A stretch of DNA of 64,000 nt from an uncultured Dehalococcoidia bacterium (GTDB lineage Bacteria; Chloroflexota; Dehalococcoidia; Lucifugimonadales; UBA1123), in NCBI GenBank assembly GCA_951812505.1, contig CATOSI010000003.1, positions 558,001 through 622,000 on the forward strand. The letters are read 5' to 3'. This document shows positions 16,288 through 26,081 of the stretch, piece after piece. Below the pieces are notes generated by a model, which was not told where the DNA came from, made no database searches, and saw only the letters and a program-made list of their open reading frames with translations. Every line of letters begins with the position of its first letter. The first letter of the stretch is position 1. The translations under genes were made by a program, and so were the position numbers.

Positions 16288-17538
16288 CTACAAGATCGCG
16301 CCGCTTTCCTGGAGTTGCTTGATATCGTCCCAGTCGCGGCCCAACTCTTCGAGCAAGATCATCTCCGTGTCCTGACCAAGCTCCGGCGCTTCCTTCCACA
16401 CACCCGCCGGGGACTCGCTGAATGTAACCGGGAAGTTGCACATCTTCACATCACCGATCACCGGATGCTCGAACCCTGTGATGTAGTTGTTCGCCACCAC
16501 CTGGGGATCGTGTTCCAGTTCCTGTATTGTCTGCACCTTCGCGAAAATCAGGTCGTCGTACTGGTTCAGAATCTCCATCCATTCGTCGGCGGGCTTGGTC
16601 TTGAACCGCTCGGCGATAATCGCGGTCAGTTCGGGCGACCCTCCGGTCAGGCCTCGTATGTTGACGGCTCTGGGGTCGTCTATCAGTTCTTCGAGACCCA
16701 GCGCGGTGGCGAAGTCGGCCCAGTATCGCTGGAACTGCGCGCTCATGAACTGGATCCAGCGTCCGTCCTGGCACTCATAGGCGTTTACCAACGGGTTCAT
16801 TGGGTTCTTCCTGTCCATTGCGCCGTAGTGATAGCCTGACAGAAGCTGCATACTCACGGCCAGCCCCTGGAGCCACATTGTGCTGCTGAGATGTGAGACG
16901 TCCACACGCTGACCCGCGCCCGTCTGTTCTCTCGCGTATAACGCCGAAACCACGCCGAGACACAGGATTATCCCCCCCATCTGGTCCGAGACGGCCCCCG
17001 AAACGTAAGAAGGCTCGGACGCCGACAAGGGCGTCGCAGACATCATCAGCCCTGAACGAGCCTGTCCGCAGCCGTCCAGAGACGGCTTCGCGGAGTCCGG
17101 CCCCTCCGGACCATACCCGGTGCCTGAGCCGTATATCAGTCGCGGGTTTATCTTCTTAAGTGTCTCGTAGTCCATGCCGAGCCGTTCGGGTATGCCCTTG
17201 CGGTAGTTTTCTATGAACACGTCCGCCTGCTCGACCAGCTTATAGACGATCTCCCTGCCTTCCTCGGTCTTCAGGTTGACCGCTATGCCCCGCTTGTTCC
17301 TGTTGCACGTCTCGAAATATGCGTTCCGGTCCCCTTCGAGACCGATGGGCCTCGAGCTCATCCGCGCCACCGCGCGCCCGATGTCGCCGTCCAGCGCCTC
17401 TATCTTGATTACGTCCGCGCCCATGTCTCCCATCATGGATGCCGCCACCGGGCCGAACTGGTACATAGTCCAGTCGAGCACCCGCAATCCCTTCATTGGA
17501 CCGTCAACACCGTTTATCTTACTTTGGTTCATACTCAA
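16288..17538 (-). CDS. CaiB/BaiF family CoA transferase
   Basis: GLRVLDWTMYQFGPVAASMMGDMGADVIKIE...NRNKRGIAVNLKTEEGREIVYKLVEQADVFIENYRKG. Confidence 0.93.
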   Translation of the reverse strand: MSMNQSKINGVDGPMKGLRVLDWTMYQFGPVAASMMGDMGADVIKIEALDGDIGRAVARMSSRPIGLEGDRNAYFETCNRNKRGIAVNLKTEEGREIVYKLVEQADVFIENYRKGIPERLGMDYETLKKINPRLIYGSGTGYGPEGPDSAKPSLDGCGQARSGLMMSATPLSASEPSYVSGAVSDQMGGIILCLGVVSALYAREQTGAGQRVDVSHLSSTMWLQGLAVSMQLLSGYHYGAMDRKNPMNPLVNAYECQDGRWIQFMSAQFQRYWADFATALGLEELIDDPRAVNIRGLTGGSPELTAIIAERFKTKPADEWMEILNQYDDLIFAKVQTIQELEHDPQVVANNYITGFEHPVIGDVKMCNFPVTFSESPAGVWKEAPELGQDTEMILLEELGRDWDDIKQLQESGAIL

Positions 17539-17728
17539 CTCCCCGGTTGGCAGTCTTTAATTAACTAAGGAAGTCCCGGCTTGCCATAACTATGAAACCG
17601 CCACGACATTACGGTTCCGAACAGACCCGCCGCACGTCGCCATTATATACCGAGTTCCGTCCAGGTTGTTCTAGCAGCCGTCAGATCCTCCGGCTATGTC
17701 CCGGTATCTGAGCGAGTTCGAGAATCAG

Positions 17729-17744
17729 GTTGTCGCGCGACAAC
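17729..17744. promoter_or_regulatory. 16-bp perfect palindrome GTTGTCGCGCGACAAC in divergent intergenic region
   Basis: Read directly; followed by TAGGA-TACGT-TCCTA. Confidence 0.5.
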
Positions 17745-17792
17745 ACTTAGGATACGTTCCTATCAAATGAAAGTGTCTCCGGGAGGTTTCAC

Positions 17793-18962
17793 ATGAAGAT
17801 AACGTCCGTTACCGCATTGCCCAGCGCCCCAGACAGGATTCCAGACTCTTACGGCGTAATGGCGACCAGGAATTACGTCTATGTAAGAGTTGAGACAGAC
17901 GAGGGCATAGTCGGATGGGGCGACGCGACCTGCGGGCCGCTGACGGTCGCCTCCATGGTCGAGGAGTTCGGCGAGCTCGTCGTCGGCAAAGACCCAAGCC
18001 GCATCGAAGAGCACTGGCAGACGCTCTACCACCACTTCTTCGTCCGGGGAGGTCCGATACAGCTCTCCGCAATCAGCGGTATCGAGATGGCGCTGTGGGA
18101 CATCAAGGGCAAGGCCCTTGGAGTTCCGGTGTACGAATTGCTCGGCGGCATGATGAGAGACAGGATTTGGGCTTACGGCAGGTGGGACGGCCTGACTCCC
18201 GAGGCCGCAGTTGAGCAGGCGCTGAGCTACACGGAACAGGGTGTGACCGCGCTCAAGGGCGATCCGTTCGATCACAAGGGACTGTTCATCACCTTCGAAG
18301 CAGAGAAGAAGGCGGTGGCGACGCTGGCGGCGGTGCGGGAAGCGGTGGGCGAAGAGATCGAGTTGCTGGTCGAAGTGCATGGACGGCTTACGCCGTCGGC
18401 GGCAATCAGAGTAGGTAACGAGATGGAACAGTACCGTCCGTTCGTTTACGAGGAGCCGGTTCCCTTTCAGAATCTGGACGCAATGAAGAGAGTCGCCGAG
18501 TCGGTCAACATCCCCATAGCCACAGGAGAGCGGCTATATACGAAGTGGGACTACTTCGATCTGCTCCAGCGACAGATAGTCGCCATGATCCAGCCCGACC
18601 TGATACAGGGCGGCGGGATACTGGAGCTCAAGAAGATAGCGGCTATGGCGGAGGCCCAGTATGTCGGGTTCCAGGGACACGCTATCCACGGCCCGATGGA
18701 TGTGCTCGCCGTCCTGCACCTTGACGCCTGCACGCCCAACTTCATGATTCACGAAGGAGGCATGAAGCCCTGGTTCCAGGATGCCTTCAATGGCGACTTC
18801 CCTATCCAGAAGGACGGCTATCTACCCGTTCCAACCGCACCGGGCCTGGGCGGGGAGATGAACGAGGACTGGATACGAGCGCATCCGCCGCAGTCGGACG
18901 CACAGGGATGGGCCTCTCCCGCGGGACAACTCCCTTCAAAACAGCTGAACGAGTGGGGATAA
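17793..18962 (+). CDS. Enolase superfamily (mandelate racemase/muconate lactonizing) protein, galactonate dehydratase-like
   Basis: MKITSVTALPS...; GGPIQLSAISGIEMALWDIKGKALGVPVYELLGG; EEPVPFQNLDAMKRVAE. Confidence 0.9.
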   Translation: MKITSVTALPSAPDRIPDSYGVMATRNYVYVRVETDEGIVGWGDATCGPLTVASMVEEFGELVVGKDPSRIEEHWQTLYHHFFVRGGPIQLSAISGIEMALWDIKGKALGVPVYELLGGMMRDRIWAYGRWDGLTPEAAVEQALSYTEQGVTALKGDPFDHKGLFITFEAEKKAVATLAAVREAVGEEIELLVEVHGRLTPSAAIRVGNEMEQYRPFVYEEPVPFQNLDAMKRVAESVNIPIATGERLYTKWDYFDLLQRQIVAMIQPDLIQGGGILELKKIAAMAEAQYVGFQGHAIHGPMDVLAVLHLDACTPNFMIHEGGMKPWFQDAFNGDFPIQKDGYLPVPTAPGLGGEMNEDWIRAHPPQSDAQGWASPAGQLPSKQLNEWG

Positions 18963-18965
18963 GAC

Positions 18966-19089
18966 CAGTACCATAACCATATGAATATGACATGGTCCGA
19001 CAGATTACCGTCATTCCTGCGAAGGCGGGAATCTAGGGGCTGGGGGGCCGGTCTCTGTACGTCAGAAACATATATGGAAGCGGTACTAG
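18966..19089. repeat. MITE-like TAGTACC element, copy 1
   Basis: cAGTACCATAACCATATGAATATG ... CATATATGGAAGCGGTACTAG inverted ends; internal TCATTCCTGCGAAGGCGGGAATC palindrome. Confidence 0.75.
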
Positions 19090-20489
19090 ACGTCTGGGTG
19101 CAGCCCGCTCCACTCGGTCGCCTGCTCGTATGCGTGCCCTATCCGGCAAAGCAGCGGCTCCGACAGATGCTTGCCCACGAACTGGAGGCTTAGTGGCAAA
19201 CCGTCGCCGCTCAAACCGCACGGAGTAGAAAGCGTTGGCGCGCCGTTGTAGTCGTATGGAACCGTGTAACGCTGGAAGGCCGTCCCACGCTGGGAGTCCA
19301 TAGGCCCATACAACTTTTCCGGCGTCACCGGGTATGCTGGGCCTGTTGTGGACGGGCAAACCATCACGTCAATGTCTCGGAACGCTTCTCTCACGAGCCC
19401 ATTGCATTCGGCTCGCATATTGTTGGCCTCGGCATAGTCTGCGGCCGACTTTCCCGCGCCCATGTCCAGCCAGCCACGGAACCAGGGGCCGTAGTCGTCC
19501 CTGCGGGACGGGTAGTTCTCACGGTGCGCCGCGACCGCCTCCGACGAACACAGTACCGGCCATGCGGATAGATACTTGTCCACGTCCGGCATCTGGATGT
19601 TCACAATCTCGGTGCCAAGACCTTCCAATACCCTCACGCCGTCCAGTACGGCCTGAGCCAGTTCGGGATCAACCCCGTCGCTGACGTGGCGCTCGTCCAG
19701 GCCTACCCTGATTCCGTCAACTCCGTCCCCTATGCCCGCAAGCATGTCGGGAACGGGTGCCGAGAGGGAGGTGGGATCGTTCGTGTCGTAGCCAGCTATC
19801 GCCTGGAGCATGACACCTGCGTCCGCCGAACTGCGAGTCATGGGCCCAACATGGTCCAGCGACTCGGCGAGCGCGAGCACCCCGTACCGGCTGACACGTC
19901 CCCAGGTCGGCTTTAGTCCGACAATTCCGCACGCCGCCGCGGGGAAGCGTATGGAGCCCCCGGTATCGCTTCCGAGAGAGCCGAAGCACAGACCTGCCGC
20001 CGTTGCGGAACCCGATCCGCTGGACGACGAGCCTGCCCAGCGGTCGTTGTTCCACGGATTCAGCGGTATCTGGAGTGCCGGATTGTACCCGCCCATCGCG
20101 CCCTCGGTGAGATTCAGCTTGCCCAGCAGCACGGATCCCGCGGATTCCAGCCTCGCCACCACCGTCGAGTCGAAGTCCGGCACATGGTCCATGTACACCT
20201 TTGCGCCGCCCATCGTTCTCACGCCGTTCGTGAAGCACAGGTCCTTGACTGCTATCGGGACTCCGTGCAGCGGGCCGCGATAGTCCCCGGCGGCGATCTC
20301 GCGCTCCGCTCTCTGCGCCGACGCGACAGCATGGTCCGCCATTACGGTTGCGTAGCTCTTCAGATGCCCGTCCTCAGCGTCAATCCGTTCGAGCATCGCG
20401 TTCGTGACCTCGACTGGCGACAACTCCCGCGCCTCTATCAGCGCGGCTACTTCGGTAATTGTCATGTAGTGAAGCGGCGTATCTGTCAT
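19086..20489 (-). CDS. Amidase (amidase-signature family); start likely MTDTPLHYM (ORF track 20534)
   Basis: GVPIAVKDLCFTNGVRTMGGAKVY; WAGSSSSGSGSATAAGLCFGSLGSDTGGSIRFPAAACGIVGLKPTWGRVS. Confidence 0.93.
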   Translation of the reverse strand: MTDTPLHYMTITEVAALIEARELSPVEVTNAMLERIDAEDGHLKSYATVMADHAVASAQRAEREIAAGDYRGPLHGVPIAVKDLCFTNGVRTMGGAKVYMDHVPDFDSTVVARLESAGSVLLGKLNLTEGAMGGYNPALQIPLNPWNNDRWAGSSSSGSGSATAAGLCFGSLGSDTGGSIRFPAAACGIVGLKPTWGRVSRYGVLALAESLDHVGPMTRSSADAGVMLQAIAGYDTNDPTSLSAPVPDMLAGIGDGVDGIRVGLDERHVSDGVDPELAQAVLDGVRVLEGLGTEIVNIQMPDVDKYLSAWPVLCSSEAVAAHRENYPSRRDDYGPWFRGWLDMGAGKSAADYAEANNMRAECNGLVREAFRDIDVMVCPSTTGPAYPVTPEKLYGPMDSQRGTAFQRYTVPYDYNGAPTLSTPCGLSGDGLPLSLQFVGKHLSEPLLCRIGHAYEQATEWSGLHPDV

Positions 20490-20584
20490 TGGGGGAAACC
20501 TCATCTGGTCTTTCGGATGATGCAACCATAGCATACACCAGGACCAGAGAGTCCTGGTTCACCTGCGTCGTCCGGGTATCGCTG

Positions 20585-22546
20585 CTATTCTGCAGACAGT
20601 CTGTCCTTCACCTCGTCCACAGTCTCACCCGTAACCGGAACTATAAGGTACTCTATGAGCAGGTCGGACAGCATATCCGACAGTTCGTCCGACCAGGCTC
20701 CGACCTGGTTCGACTCTCGCAGGACCGCTATCAGATACTCCAGCGAGTCGTCCGAAAGCGCGGAGTCCGAGGCCAGTATCCTTGTCTCCACCTCCTCAGG
20801 TGTCTCCTCGGTAGCAGGGGCGATCAGATCCTCTATGAACAATTCGGCAAGTAGTTCGCCTAGATCCTCCGAGAATGATCCGATCTCCTCAGATTCACGC
20901 AAGACCGCAACCAGAAGCTCTAAGGATTCTCTTGCAGTCGGTGGGTCCGGGTCTGGCGAGTCGCCGTTTTCATCCGTTTCACCGGAGCCCAGATGGTTAC
21001 CGGCCACGTCGAAGATGCTGCCAGTCACCTCGACTTCGGGCTCTGCGCCCGCTGACAAAGGGGATACGGTAAGGAAAATGTAGTCTGGTCGCCCGCTGAA
21101 CACTTCGGCCTTCATCGGAACTTCGCCGTCCACCAGGAAGTCGGTTTTCTGGACGGTCGAAGAGTCCAGGTCTTCGCTGAATGCCACGAGGATGCTGGTG
21201 TTCTTGGCCTTGGTCGAGTCGTATTCGGTTTTATCATCTCCGCTCTTGGAAGGGTCCCACCAGCGGCCTGTTATAATTCTGACGACCACGGGACCCGAGT
21301 TGTCAATAATAGCCGTATAGGGCTGACAGCCCGCCACATTGTGGTCTATGTTTACGTTCGCGCCTTCCAATTCTCCCCTTGGGAATTCTGTGGGAAAACA
21401 TAGGTTGTCTCTGCCGTCAATCGTGGGCTGGCGGTCGAGGATCCCGAGGTTGCCTGCCAAGTCTCGGGCGAGAGCCCACCAGTAGATGGTGGCGTCGCTG
21501 TCAACTTCGATTTCATTAGGAAGAGCCAGGCTCGCCGTGAAGACGCCGTTGACTTCGCTCACATCGCCCCGCGCAGTGTCGTTGACCTGGAACTCGTGCT
21601 CTCCATTGGCGTCAATAATGCCGTTTGAATTCGTGTCAACCGCGAAGATGATCCAGATGTCGCTCTCGTCCGTAATGCCCGATTCGTTGTCGGTCACGTC
21701 GAACTCGATGATTGGGTCGGCCCTGTCAGCCGTACCATGATCGGGACTCAGATTTGAGAATGCTGGTGGCGTGGATTCCACCTTGAGTCGCTTGGAAACG
21801 TTTCGGTCTGGATCCTCATCCATGTAAGTCAGTGTGATTACGTCGCTTTTGCCGACTGGCAAGACCGGCGGGCTGGACTCCGGCTCTTTGTGGTGTGAGT
21901 GGGTGTCTATCAACAGCCGGAAAACGCCGCTGTTTGATCTCGTTTCACGCAGCTTTACCGTGAATCCGACTGGGTCCGCCTGCGATTTTACTTTCACCAA
22001 GTCGCCGGTGTCGCCTATATTCCAACCCCAATAGACCGCATAGAAAGACCCTGTGAACTCTGAGACCAGGTCAACGCGACCGTCAATGCCAACGTCTCTC
22101 ACTTCTGGCTGCGATAGTTCGACGCCATCTTCATCTACCAGGAGAATATCGTGTGCGTTGATGAATCCGTCGGAGTGACCGGTGATGACGTTGCCTGACT
22201 CTACGCCGCTGTCGAGTACGGGGACGGCGCTCAGATAGAACGACCTCCTGTTGTCCAGCGTTATGAATTCGGCATCTACGCACTCGTCGCAGTCAGGGTG
22301 AACCTGGTTGGGAGTATTTACCAACTTGACTTCTACATCGAGATCCGGGTCCACGACTTCCAGTCCGACCTGCCCTCCCTGGCTTGCCCACTCCTGTTCG
22401 TCGTCAGGGTCGGACGGTGAAATGAACCTCACCGTACCTGAGACAGAGAGCGCGGTGGAGGCCGCTGCAAGTGAGACAAGAAACATACCCAAGAGTAACA
22501 GTGGTATGAATCGCAGATATATCTTCATACTGCGTCGCCTCCTCAC
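20585..22546 (-). CDS. Secreted Ig-like/surface protein with C-terminal tandem repeats
   Basis: Hydrophobic N-terminal signal; Asp-rich beta domains; two about 48-aa C-terminal repeats. Confidence 0.75.
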   Translation of the reverse strand: MRRRRSMKIYLRFIPLLLLGMFLVSLAAASTALSVSGTVRFISPSDPDDEQEWASQGGQVGLEVVDPDLDVEVKLVNTPNQVHPDCDECVDAEFITLDNRRSFYLSAVPVLDSGVESGNVITGHSDGFINAHDILLVDEDGVELSQPEVRDVGIDGRVDLVSEFTGSFYAVYWGWNIGDTGDLVKVKSQADPVGFTVKLRETRSNSGVFRLLIDTHSHHKEPESSPPVLPVGKSDVITLTYMDEDPDRNVSKRLKVESTPPAFSNLSPDHGTADRADPIIEFDVTDNESGITDESDIWIIFAVDTNSNGIIDANGEHEFQVNDTARGDVSEVNGVFTASLALPNEIEVDSDATIYWWALARDLAGNLGILDRQPTIDGRDNLCFPTEFPRGELEGANVNIDHNVAGCQPYTAIIDNSGPVVVRIITGRWWDPSKSGDDKTEYDSTKAKNTSILVAFSEDLDSSTVQKTDFLVDGEVPMKAEVFSGRPDYIFLTVSPLSAGAEPEVEVTGSIFDVAGNHLGSGETDENGDSPDPDPPTARESLELLVAVLRESEEIGSFSEDLGELLAELFIEDLIAPATEETPEEVETRILASDSALSDDSLEYLIAVLRESNQVGAWSDELSDMLSDLLIEYLIVPVTGETVDEVKDRLSAE

Positions 22547-22669
22547 AAATCTCTGAGTACGATGTTTGAAGACGCATACCGTCTATTGATGCGCGACCGT
22601 CGCTTAGAGTGATTCTACCAGCAAATCCTCCCGAATGTTGGTGGTATCCCTTTCTGATACTATCCGGAT

Positions 22670-23713
22670 TTACACCAGTGGCAGGGTTACTCGCTCGCCT
22701 CTTTGCATACTTATCGTTACGGCGTCCGTGAACTCCATGTAGCGAACGCCGTCGAAGAAGCTGGTATGGGTAACGGGTTCTATGCCGCGAATCGCGTTTA
22801 TGAACTCTTCCTCGACGCGCCATCCACCCTGTTTCTCTTCGGGAATGTCCATCTCCGACAGTTCCCCGTCTCCACGCCGACCGCCCCTGACACTCATCGA
22901 GGCGGCGTCAACGTGGACAGTGCCCTCGGAGCCGAATATCCAGACCTGGTCCTCGGGCGCGAGTCCGGTGACGGTACTCAGGCGCATCCTGGCCACGGGA
23001 CCGGACGCGAACTCGATGAGTATCTCGACGTGGTCCGGTATGTTTATGTATGCCAGTCCGCCGTCCCAGCCCCTGCGGTGCTTGACGTTGACGCGACCCA
23101 CAGCCGTTACAGCCGCCGCCGGGCCGAACCAGCGCATTATCGCCTCGTACCAGATTCCCATCTGCATGATGTTGTTCCCGGACAGGTCCCGGCTGTGACG
23201 CCAGTGAAATTCGGCATCCCTGTCCACGAAATCGCCCTGGTGTACGGTTATGTCCACCGACAGTACGTCGCCGAAGTAGCCATCTACGATGAGGTCTTTG
23301 ATAGTGTTGTCTATCTTGAGCGTGTGCGGCGCTGGCACGATCTGGGTTACCAGGTGAGGCTTCAGCAGGGATGCGTCGAGCATCTCTCTGGCCTCTTCGG
23401 AGTTCATCGCCATACGTGCTTCGGTAATGACGTGCTTGTCGGCGTCCAGGGCCGCCAGAACCAGGTTCCGGTGCATGTAGGGCCATGTGCCGATGCAGAT
23501 AGCGTTGGTATCGTCAGCCTCTATCAGGTCTGTCCAGGAGTCGTACACAGTCGTGAGGCCGAAGTCGTCCGCGACTCGCTGGCCGGACTCGCGGCTCCGG
23601 TTCGCTACGCTGACGCTCTCCACGCCATCAATCTCGGCGAAGCCGGGCAGGTGTCTCAGTCTCGTATTGCCTCCGGCGCCGACGTAGCCGATTCTGATAA
23701 TCTCGTCTGTCAT
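22670..23713 (-). CDS. Gfo/Idh/MocA family oxidoreductase
   Basis: IRIGYVGAGGNTRLRHLPGFAEIDGVESVSVANRS Rossmann start; DKHVITEARMAMNSEEAREMLDA. Confidence 0.9.
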   Translation of the reverse strand: MTDEIIRIGYVGAGGNTRLRHLPGFAEIDGVESVSVANRSRESGQRVADDFGLTTVYDSWTDLIEADDTNAICIGTWPYMHRNLVLAALDADKHVITEARMAMNSEEAREMLDASLLKPHLVTQIVPAPHTLKIDNTIKDLIVDGYFGDVLSVDITVHQGDFVDRDAEFHWRHSRDLSGNNIMQMGIWYEAIMRWFGPAAAVTAVGRVNVKHRRGWDGGLAYINIPDHVEILIEFASGPVARMRLSTVTGLAPEDQVWIFGSEGTVHVDAASMSVRGGRRGDGELSEMDIPEEKQGGWRVEEEFINAIRGIEPVTHTSFFDGVRYMEFTDAVTISMQRGERVTLPLV

Positions 23714-23784
23714 AGGAAATCTTCCTCCAAAGTCGTTGAACGAAATAACTTAGTCCAGTTCCGGTTGTTTATGACTCTATGGCG

Positions 23785-24546
23785 TCAGCCCGCGGCTTCA
23801 CTGTGTCCCGCGAGGCTCACCATCTCGGGCTTGAGCCACGTTGAGCGTCCATAGTTCGCTGCCCTGCCTACGTGGAAACCCTCGACCGGGACGAAGTCTC
23901 CCGCTCTCAGAGCCTCGAGCAGGTCTGACTCGTTGCGGACTTCCCCCTTGAAGGCGGTCACCCCTCGGGCGAAGCCGTCCAGCGAGTGCGCGTCCGAGCC
24001 GCCCGTTCCCCAGAACCCCATTACAGCCGCGACCTCCTGGGCGAAACGGTTCTCTTCCTCGATGTTGCCGCCGTTGACGACTTCTATCTCGTCAACAATC
24101 TCGAATACAGCGTGCTTGGACGCTTCTTCCGCCGTCTTCGGTATGCTGTCGGCGTCCTGGAAGAGCATATTCTGGGTGTAGTGAGGCAGGTCGAACAGGA
24201 ACCTGAACGGGTGCGCCAGGATCATGAACCCACCCACCTTGTCCACCTCTTTCCTGAGCGTGCGGATGACCTCCACTCCGTCACCGTAGCCTGCGACGTG
24301 ACCGTCCAGCCCCATGGTGATGACGTGTCCGAGCGGTGTATAGACCTCCAGCGCGCGGACCAGCACAATATCGTCAACGGTGGCGGCAAACGCCTCGAAG
24401 TCGTGGCGCGGCCAGCCGTCGTGTTCGGTCACCATGATTCCGGTAAGACCGAGACGCCTCGCGTCCTCGACCATCTCGTCAGGCGTCAGACCGCTGTCGG
24501 GGCTGCCCTGATTGGTGTGTACGTGCAGATCGAATAGCGAGGTCAA
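23785..24546 (-). CDS. PHP domain-containing phosphoesterase
   Basis: FDLHVHTNQGSPDSGLTPDEMVEDARRLGLTGIMVTEHD. Confidence 0.9.
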   Translation of the reverse strand: MTSLFDLHVHTNQGSPDSGLTPDEMVEDARRLGLTGIMVTEHDGWPRHDFEAFAATVDDIVLVRALEVYTPLGHVITMGLDGHVAGYGDGVEVIRTLRKEVDKVGGFMILAHPFRFLFDLPHYTQNMLFQDADSIPKTAEEASKHAVFEIVDEIEVVNGGNIEEENRFAQEVAAVMGFWGTGGSDAHSLDGFARGVTAFKGEVRNESDLLEALRAGDFVPVEGFHVGRAANYGRSTWLKPEMVSLAGHSEAAG

Positions 24547-24685
24547 TTGAGTTCATCTCTCCGAATCTATTCCCACTCGCTCAGAGTCAGTGGGAATCCT
24601 GATGTTAGAAACAAGCAAGGCGGAATACAACGCCAGCCGATCTATAACTACTCTGTCTAAATAAGGGTGAAGGCTCAGCCTTCCT

Positions 24686-25075
24686 TCAACAGGTATCGAG
24701 AACACCGCCAATCACACTGCGAATTTCGCCCGAATCTTCGTAGAGCCGCCAGAATGCTCCGCTGAATTCCTCGGTGACCGTCCATTCTCTCATTCCCCTC
24801 TCATAGTAGTCGTCGGAGCGGGGCTGAAACAACCATTTGGCTTTGAACTGACCACCGTTCAGGTACTTATCGGGGGCGGCGCAGGACTCGCGGATATGAT
24901 CCTTTACGATTGAGATAACTTCCAGGCGTTCGTACTTGGGTGTATGTTCTATGGCGGTGGCGGTTCTTCTTTCGTCCGAAATGGCGCTCTGCTTTCCGGT
25001 TCCTGGAATCCGGCCCACTGAAGCAATGACCAGGATAGCGACCGCGACTCCGAAAATGAATATGTACTTCAACAT
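24686..25075 (-). CDS. Small membrane-anchored hypothetical protein
   Basis: 129 aa, N-terminal TM segment LKYIFIFGVAVAILVIASVG; directly after the ABC permease genes. Confidence 0.6.
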   Translation of the reverse strand: MLKYIFIFGVAVAILVIASVGRIPGTGKQSAISDERRTATAIEHTPKYERLEVISIVKDHIRESCAAPDKYLNGGQFKAKWLFQPRSDDYYERGMREWTVTEEFSGAFWRLYEDSGEIRSVIGGVLDTC

Positions 25076-25090
25076 GGGACTGTCATGCCC

Positions 25091-26077
25091 CTATATCTGT
25101 CGAAGTCTGGGGTCCCACCTGTCGCGCAGCCAGTCGCCGATAAAGTTGAATGAGAGCACTGTCAGGAAAATGGCTATGCCCGGGAAGAAGGCTACCCACC
25201 ATGCCGACCCAAGATACTCACGCCCGTTCGAGATGTCCGCTCCCCATGACGGAGTGGGCGGCGGCACTCCCGCCCCCAGGAACGAAAGTATGCTCTCGGA
25301 CAGGATGGTGTTTCCCACCTGCAGGGTAGTGGCTACCACCACTGTATTGGCGACGGCCGGCCATAGATGCCTGGACATAATCCTGGGGGTGGACGCTCCG
25401 GCAACTTTCGCGAGCGCGATATAGTCGAAGTTGCGGACCTGCAATGTCTGACCGCGCACGAGGCGCGCGATTCCCGCCCATGCACCAAGCGCCAGCACTC
25501 CTGCGACGATGGTAAAACTCTGACCCAGCACAAACACAAGCGCAATCGCAATCAGGATGAACGGCACCGCGCTGAACACGTCTATGATACGCATTATTAT
25601 CTCATCTACCCAACGACCGAAGTACCCGGCGACCAGTCCGACCGTGGTTCCGAATATCGTCCCTATGGTGATGGCGATTGCAGCAAGACTCAATGAGAGA
25701 CGCGCCCCGTAGATTATCCTGCTCAACAGGTCGCGGCCCAACTGGTCCGCGCCCAGAAGGAAGTAGTAAACATCCTGGTTCCTGCCCAGCGGTATCCCGT
25801 TAGTGTTGCAGGGCTGGAATTTGTTAGTGAGCTGGCCCTCTTCACATGGGGGATACCACGGGGGCGACCCCAGAACCGCGCGAAGCTGATCTTTCTCAGG
25901 CTCATAGGGCGCTATCCAGGGAGCGAATAGAGCGCATAGCGCCAATACGATCAATATAAAGAATGGTATCAGCGGCCATCGGCGGAATACGTACAGCGTT
26001 CGTTGAAGCGCCGACTCTTTCCCCAGCTCATCGAGTTCGAAAGGCGTCATTGAACGCGCTGGAGTGGTCAATTGCAT
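25091..26077 (-). CDS. ABC transporter permease (DppC/OppC type)
   Basis: FLLGADQLGRDLLSRIIYGARLSL; EAA-type loop GQTLQVRNFDYIALAKVAGASTPRIMSRHLWP. Confidence 0.93.
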   Translation of the reverse strand: MQLTTPARSMTPFELDELGKESALQRTLYVFRRWPLIPFFILIVLALCALFAPWIAPYEPEKDQLRAVLGSPPWYPPCEEGQLTNKFQPCNTNGIPLGRNQDVYYFLLGADQLGRDLLSRIIYGARLSLSLAAIAITIGTIFGTTVGLVAGYFGRWVDEIIMRIIDVFSAVPFILIAIALVFVLGQSFTIVAGVLALGAWAGIARLVRGQTLQVRNFDYIALAKVAGASTPRIMSRHLWPAVANTVVVATTLQVGNTILSESILSFLGAGVPPPTPSWGADISNGREYLGSAWWVAFFPGIAIFLTVLSFNFIGDWLRDRWDPRLRQI

Positions 26078-26081
26078 GTCC

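Noticed and set aside
22703-23854. 383-aa plus-strand ORF
   Set aside because: Antisense shadow of the Gfo/Idh/MocA gene.
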